IMG/VR virus record: IMGVR_UViG_3300017971_000654
Location: 1-28,437 of that record
Direction: 5' to 3' (one strand)
Length of the DNA: 28,437 nucleotides
Origin: a virus
The notes under the pieces are model-generated. The model was given only the letters and a program-made list of their open reading frames with translations. It ran no database searches and had not been told where the DNA came from. A program made the translations under genes and the position numbers. Shown piece by piece: positions 24,960-28,437 of the stretch; position 1 is the stretch's first letter, and each line of letters begins with the position of its first letter.

Positions 24960-25280
24960 CTATTTTTTTCTTTTTGTTTTCGTTTTTCTATTCTGTGTTA
25001 TCCCTTGTACCTTACCACCTTCTAATATGTTTCCAGGTGAAACAAGTAATTCCTCTATTTTATTTATCAATAGTTCTTGCGCTTTAGGTTCAAATACACT
25101 GTCTAGTTTTATAGTCTGTACTATCGCCGGCGCTTTACCTTCGGCAGCAACATCTTTATCTTTAAAAAACGCTATAGTAACAGACACAGAACCATCCCTT
25201 AGAACCTGAAAAGATTCAACACGTATATATTCACAAAACAATCCAGTGTTATTTATTTCCTTTGATTTTATTATAGCCAT
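24960..25280 (-). CDS. Small protein of unknown function (106 aa)
   Basis: A soluble protein with an N-terminal strand region (LFCEYIRVESFQVLRDGSVSVTIAFFKDKD), a middle helix (KAQELLINKIEELLV) and a highly basic C-terminus (QNRKTKTKRKK). I do not recognise a family. It lies between two fibre-like genes; the ATG has SD AAGGGA and the stop lies 3 bases before the next ATG, so it is part of the same transcript. The 'dgsVsVtiaffkdk' pattern recalls small virion proteins that precede fibre genes, but this is only an impression. Basic tails often contact DNA or an acidic partner. Confidence 0.72.
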   Translation of the reverse strand: MAIIKSKEINNTGLFCEYIRVESFQVLRDGSVSVTIAFFKDKDVAAEGKAPAIVQTIKLDSVFEPKAQELLINKIEELLVSPGNILEGGKVQGITQNRKTKTKRKK

Positions 25281-25295
25281 TCTCGTTTTTCCCTT

Positions 25296-26519
25296 CTATA
25301 TAAACCTACCAAAAAACAAAGCTTCTTCTATTGCCGCTTCTTCATATTCTGGTTCAAAAAGTAAACCAAAAAAATGATCGGCGTTACTCGAAGATTGCCC
25401 TAAATAAACATCACCATCGTCTGTACTCCATGATGTTCCTGAATGTGTACCGTTACCAGTAGTGAATAGTGAAGTTATAATATCACCTTCCCCGGGGTCG
25501 ATTACTATCTTTAAAATTTGCCCTCTGGACCAGGTGTGATTCCCTGAAGTGACAAGAGCACTTGCCCCATCGACTACTATCCGGCCAGTGTCGGCACTCG
25601 TCCCGGGTTCCAAATATATTTTGATATCCTGGGTGGCATCATCGAAGTGGAGTAACACCTGCTCCTCGGTGCTTGTATCGTATAACTGAGCGCTTCCGAA
25701 TTCTGGGATTATATATAACGTAATCTTTCCTCTTAGATTCGAAGTTACATCCGTCGAATCCCAATACCCGTTAGCTGCCGCCCTAGTGACATCTGATGTT
25801 CCAGAATTCGGGATAATCGACGAAGGCCACTCACCGAATTCAAACTGTGCCTGCCATCCCCAAAAAGCACTGGACCCGTCCCCTGTGAAGTAATAATCCG
25901 TCCCATCTAATGCTAAAAATTCAGACCGCAACCATTCATAAGCAGCACAGTCGTTTATATCGCGAGTATACCAGCAGAAGCACCATCCGTCGCTCGCATC
26001 GTCCGCACCAGAATCTATTATACCACTTGTACTCCCAACCGACTTCGCACTAAGATCATAGTTTACATCTGTTTGATCACCGGTATGCTGGTGTCTCATC
26101 CGCAAATCATAGCCGTTGTCTTTGCCGAATATCGATGCTGCCCACGTCCCTTCTGGCGTGTTTTCATCAAACGTAGTGATCCATTTGCGGATGAAGTGGT
26201 CGTTATAGTTTGTGCTCGGAACTACTTCATCAGCAGTGTTTGTCCCGAGTGGGTCATCAGTACCTGTGTCATTAGTATTTACGGTAACCTGATCAGTGTC
26301 ATATTGATCAAATTGTTGCGAATAGAATTGAACGTTAGTCCGCGATCCTTCTATTAATATACCTGTACGGGTAGCCCCATCTACAGTCATGTCAACCGTC
26401 GCTTTGACATTTGAACCGAACGACCCCAGCACCTCTTCGATGGACGTGCCGATCGGTCCAATATAACGCGTACTAGAACAACTAAATGTTAAATCATCAA
26501 AATCTGCTGCAATTGCCAT
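25296..26519 (-). CDS. Fibre-like protein with module and C-terminal domain shared with the gpI/fibre fusion (407 aa)
   Basis: Residues 57-235 contain one diverged copy of the module found three times in the gpI/fibre fusion: IEGSRTNVQFYSQQFD, NTADEV, DGWCFCWY, YFTGDGSSAFWGWQ. Residues 263-385 match that protein's end domain (ITLYIIPEFGSA versus HSILWEPEFGTT; TSTEEQVLLHF versus NSTTGQEVFLRY; IVIDPGEGDI versus VITLDPTLGTI; DVYLGQ). The interior (about 25490-26470) is much richer in GC than both ends and the neighbouring genes (52-57% in hand-counted lines against about 35%), suggesting a recent import by recombination. The likely role is receptor or surface binding. Start ATG at 26519 has only a weak SD (GGATAAG). 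Confidence 0.8.
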   Translation of the reverse strand: MAIAADFDDLTFSCSSTRYIGPIGTSIEEVLGSFGSNVKATVDMTVDGATRTGILIEGSRTNVQFYSQQFDQYDTDQVTVNTNDTGTDDPLGTNTADEVVPSTNYNDHFIRKWITTFDENTPEGTWAASIFGKDNGYDLRMRHQHTGDQTDVNYDLSAKSVGSTSGIIDSGADDASDGWCFCWYTRDINDCAAYEWLRSEFLALDGTDYYFTGDGSSAFWGWQAQFEFGEWPSSIIPNSGTSDVTRAAANGYWDSTDVTSNLRGKITLYIIPEFGSAQLYDTSTEEQVLLHFDDATQDIKIYLEPGTSADTGRIVVDGASALVTSGNHTWSRGQILKIVIDPGEGDIITSLFTTGNGTHSGTSWSTDDGDVYLGQSSSNADHFFGLLFEPEYEEAAIEEALFFGRFI

Positions 26520-26528
26520 AACTATATC

Positions 26529-27053
26529 TTATCCAATCTCCGGTTCAAGACATGCTTCTATAATTCTATCACCAATACCTATATTACTACCAACACTAGG
26601 CCATAATTTTACAACCGATGCATCACCAATTGTTATAGGTGACAGTTCTGTAGGCTTTGTTACTGGTTTCGTTGTAACTCGAATTGCAACGTTTTCAAAT
26701 CGTACTTCTTCTTTGTTTTCAGGCAATACATCTGGATCAGGATCTAGTATGTCAAAATTACAACGGTAAGTTTTCCAATCGCTATTTGATCTCTCATAAT
26801 CTTCTAATGCATCACCTTTATTTGTTTTATCAATAGTTTTCCAATCAGAAGATTCGGCAAACACTGCGAACAATCCATAATCATCCTCCCACACATAACA
26901 AAGCAACGGATGAAATTTATCACTAGACTGCGTTTTAGGACCGTATATACTCCACCAATTACTATCCTCTTTTACATGACCATGTTTAGAATCTGCGCCT
27001 GGAATATTAGGTTTTCCATCTACATAACCTAGTTTTAATATACGACATTCCAC
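26529..27053 (-). CDS. Protein of unknown function (174 aa)
   Basis: I do not recognise a family. The N-terminal half is rich in Trp, Tyr and charged residues (SNWWSIYGPKTQ, PLLCYVWEDDYGLFAVFAESSDW), and a short motif occurs twice (SSDWKTIDK at about 88 and NSDWKTYRC about 23 residues later). The C-terminal third (EVRFENVAIRVTTKPVTKP, ITIGDASVVKLWPSVGSNIGIG) is beta-like. The start is a GTG at 27053 with a weak GTGGGTGAATT leader; I see no ATG that would fit better. Compact spacing to both neighbours (9 and 11 bases) supports a real gene. It belongs to the fibre-like block by position only. Confidence 0.65.
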   Translation of the reverse strand: MECRILKLGYVDGKPNIPGADSKHGHVKEDSNWWSIYGPKTQSSDKFHPLLCYVWEDDYGLFAVFAESSDWKTIDKTNKGDALEDYERSNSDWKTYRCNFDILDPDPDVLPENKEEVRFENVAIRVTTKPVTKPTELSPITIGDASVVKLWPSVGSNIGIGDRIIEACLEPEIG

Positions 27054-27064
27054 AATTCACCCAC

Positions 27065-27838
27065 TTATGTCCAAGCTGTTAAAACTCCTGAAACTTGGCA
27101 AACGGCGTCTGTACCGTCTATTTTGCATACCATTTCACATTGTGCACTAGCGGCGGTTGGAAACGTCGGTTCAGTTGTGCCGGTATAGTAAACAGTACCG
27201 CCAGAAATTGAAGCCGATGTTATTGCCCTACTCCCTGTAGCATCTTGTTTAACTCTAAGAGTATAAACACTGCTGGCATCTGATGGTAATCCTGTAGTAC
27301 TTATCGTCAAAGCAACACTATCAGAATTTAATGTCACCTCTTGATGTTGCCCGTTTGCTAAAGTCCAAGTAAACGATGCAGTAGAATTACCATTATCATA
27401 AACCGCATCAGCATTTATAGTCCCTACGTTTATGATTTCGTTAGTCTTGAAATCTATAGATGATACTGTCGTACCACTTCTAGTTATTTCAAATACATCA
27501 TCGCCAGCGCCCAACGCATCTGTTAAAGTTACTAATTGTAAAGCACCACCTACAGATCTTAAATCCCATATTTTTTCGTTACTACCACCATCATTCTCAT
27601 TAATGCGTAAAACCGGCGCGTTGTCAGATATTTCTAATATGCCGTCAACTTGAGCATCACCCATACAACGAATAAGAGCACTTGTGCTTCCTAATCTTAA
27701 TTCGTCTGAACCAAGAGTAGAACCAACTAACAAATTACCAGATCCAGCAAGTCGTTCAAATAGATCGGCTTGAACGGATTCAGTAGTTTGAAGATTACTT
27801 AGATCGCCGTTGGTTCCTCTCTTTAGTGGTATCGACAT
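27065..27838 (-). CDS. Fibre/appendage-like protein, head-fibre type domain (257 aa)
   Basis: A beta-rich virion-type protein. The first 55 residues (MSIPLKRGTNGDLSNLQTTE) resemble an attachment segment. Residues 65-135 have the shaft signature seen in phage fibres (ILEISDNAPVLRINENDGG, WDLRSVGGALQLV, FEITRSGTTVSSIDF). Residues about 150-257 contain a common phage end domain (WTLANGQHQEVTLNSDSVAL, LRVKQDATGSRAI, GTTEPTFPT, CKIDGTDAVCQVSGV). It has no enzymatic motif. SD AGGA before ATG, overlapping the upstream stop region. Its place right after the PEEPK gene suggests a head-associated fibre or decoration. The fibre-like character is fairly sure; attachment to head or tail is not. Confidence 0.75.
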   Translation of the reverse strand: MSIPLKRGTNGDLSNLQTTESVQADLFERLAGSGNLLVGSTLGSDELRLGSTSALIRCMGDAQVDGILEISDNAPVLRINENDGGSNEKIWDLRSVGGALQLVTLTDALGAGDDVFEITRSGTTVSSIDFKTNEIINVGTINADAVYDNGNSTASFTWTLANGQHQEVTLNSDSVALTISTTGLPSDASSVYTLRVKQDATGSRAITSASISGGTVYYTGTTEPTFPTAASAQCEMVCKIDGTDAVCQVSGVLTAWT

Positions 27839-27840
27839 CT

Positions 27841-28437
27841 TTATCCTGTTACTTTCGATTTAAGAACTTCAGGTAACGGAATCCTTGAATCTTTATTTCC
27901 TGAACTAAATTTACAAATAATAACCTGTTCTTCAGGAATAATTCGATCGCCGGAATAACCATCTGGTAGTTTGTCTTGTATAAAATCAAGAATCTCGTTT
28001 ACTACCGTCACCTGTCCTCTATACGCTTCTATATATTCTACACTGTTTTTAAAAGCAGTTTGAACATCTTTTTCTAGCTGTTCTTGTGCTTTCTTTTTTA
28101 CTAATTCAAATTCAGCTTGCGCTTCATCTATCAACGGTTGTTTGATTTTATTTGCTATCTCCTTTGTTTTCGACTCTTTAGCTAAAAGTTTATAAGAAAA
28201 CAATTCACCAATTTCTATTCTTATTTCTTCTTTATTTCCGTTATTCTTTTCTGTTTCTTGTTGTCTAGCTTTGTTCCTTTTTTCTCTTGCTATAGCCCTC
28301 AATTCACTAGCGGTTAACTCTTTAGGTTCTTCTGGTTTAGGTTCTTCTGGTTTAGGTTCTTCTGGTTTAGGTTCTTCTGGTTTAGGTTCTTCTGGTTTAG
28401 GTTCTTCTGGTTTAGGTTCTTCTGGTTTAGGTTCTTC
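27841..28437 (-). CDS. Protein with PEEPK repeat and coiled-coil region, 5' end outside window
   Basis: The frame is open to the window edge (198 codons visible). It starts with nearly eight copies of P-E-E-P-K, then ELTASELRAIAREKRN, a long charged helical segment (KTKEIANKIKQPLIDEAQAE, VKKKAQEQLEKDVQTAF) likely to form a coiled coil, and a C-terminal part with VVNEILDFIQDKLPDGYSG and PEEQVIICKF. A TTG at 28302 could be read as a start, but the in-frame repeat upstream shows the gene is longer. I do not recognise a family. It is upstream of the fibre-like block, so head genes such as capsid or scaffold may lie just outside. The PEEPK part should be an extended, stiff linker, like a proline-rich spacer. 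Confidence 0.82.
   Translation of the reverse strand, partial: EEPKPEEPKPEEPKPEEPKPEEPKPEEPKPEEPKPEEPKELTASELRAIAREKRNKARQQETEKNNGNKEEIRIEIGELFSYKLLAKESKTKEIANKIKQPLIDEAQAEFELVKKKAQEQLEKDVQTAFKNSVEYIEAYRGQVTVVNEILDFIQDKLPDGYSGDRIIPEEQVIICKFSSGNKDSRIPLPEVLKSKVTG
28321..28437 (-). repeat. Perfect 15-bp tandem repeat, 7.8 copies, running off the window
   Basis: The unit TTTAGGTTCTTCTGG (plus strand) is repeated seven times plus 12 bases without a single mismatch. On the minus strand it encodes PEEPK in frame with the following helical protein. Perfect identity, including third codon positions, points to recent expansion by slippage. The window ends inside the array, so total copy number is unknown. 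Direct in-frame repeats without spacers rule out a CRISPR array. Confidence 0.97.

Noticed and set aside
28300-28302. TTG as start of the PEEPK/coiled-coil gene
   Set aside because: The frame continues upstream through the in-frame PEEPK repeats to the window edge, so the true start lies outside.
28321-28437. Possible CRISPR array
   Set aside because: The units are direct 15-bp repeats without spacers and encode PEEPK in frame with a gene.
1-28437. Stop-codon reassignment, as known in some large phages
   Set aside because: Well-supported genes end with TAA, TAG (for example at 1431, 21951) and TGA (for example 8071, 20372) followed directly by the next gene's start.

Overview
The window is a continuous piece of the late (structural) gene cluster of a tailed bacteriophage with a contractile, myovirus-type tail. 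All recognisable genes lie on the minus strand, so the cluster reads from position 28437 down to 1. Both edges cut through genes. The DNA is AT-rich (hand-counted 60-base lines in ordinary genes give about 35% GC). Coding is nearly gapless, with many stop/start overlaps (TAATG, ATGA) and no gene-free stretch over 300 bases. TAA, TAG and TGA all serve as stops, so there is no sign of recoding. The host cannot be told from this window. I see no integrase, lysis, replication, tRNA or CRISPR genes.

Layout in order of transcription. (1) 28437-20372: a truncated protein with a perfect PEEPK repeat array, followed by a block of fibre- or adhesin-like beta-rich proteins and some unrecognised small proteins. 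The block includes a 1001-aa protein with an Ig-like N-terminus and YadA/Hep_Hag-like head motifs, a glycine-rich 263-aa protein, and a 407-aa protein whose interior is clearly richer in GC than its surroundings. It sits just before the neck genes, so its products may be head or neck fibres or decorations. (2) 20375-16983: neck module, with a head-tail adaptor carrying an extra N-terminal beta domain, a head-closure candidate, a gp10/gpG-like tail-completion protein and a probable tail terminator. (3) 16963-13654: tail sheath, an unknown small beta protein and tail tube. (4) 13598-10176: a zinc-motif tail assembly (T4 gp26-like) chaperone with an in-frame T TTT TTT slippery heptamer and a 61-codon -1 frame extension, then the tape measure. 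(5) 10172-1431: baseplate, with a LysM tube/hub adaptor, gpD/gp27-like hub, gpV/gp45-like spike, gp25-like wedge, gpJ/gp6-like wedge and a gpI-like protein fused to a long fibre region made of three homologous modules. (6) 1418-1: two more beta-rich appendage genes, the last cut off just as an Asp-box (BNR-type) motif appears.

Together the genes build the tail: adaptor, stopper and terminator join head to tail; tube and sheath polymerise to a length set by the tape measure with help from the chaperones; LysM adaptor, hub, spike, gp25, gpJ and gpI form the baseplate; the remaining proteins are probably receptor-binding or decorating appendages. The best finds are the hidden -1 frameshift extension before the tape measure gene, the adhesin block in a head/neck position, and a shared module-plus-C-terminal architecture in two distant genes, one of which looks recently imported.
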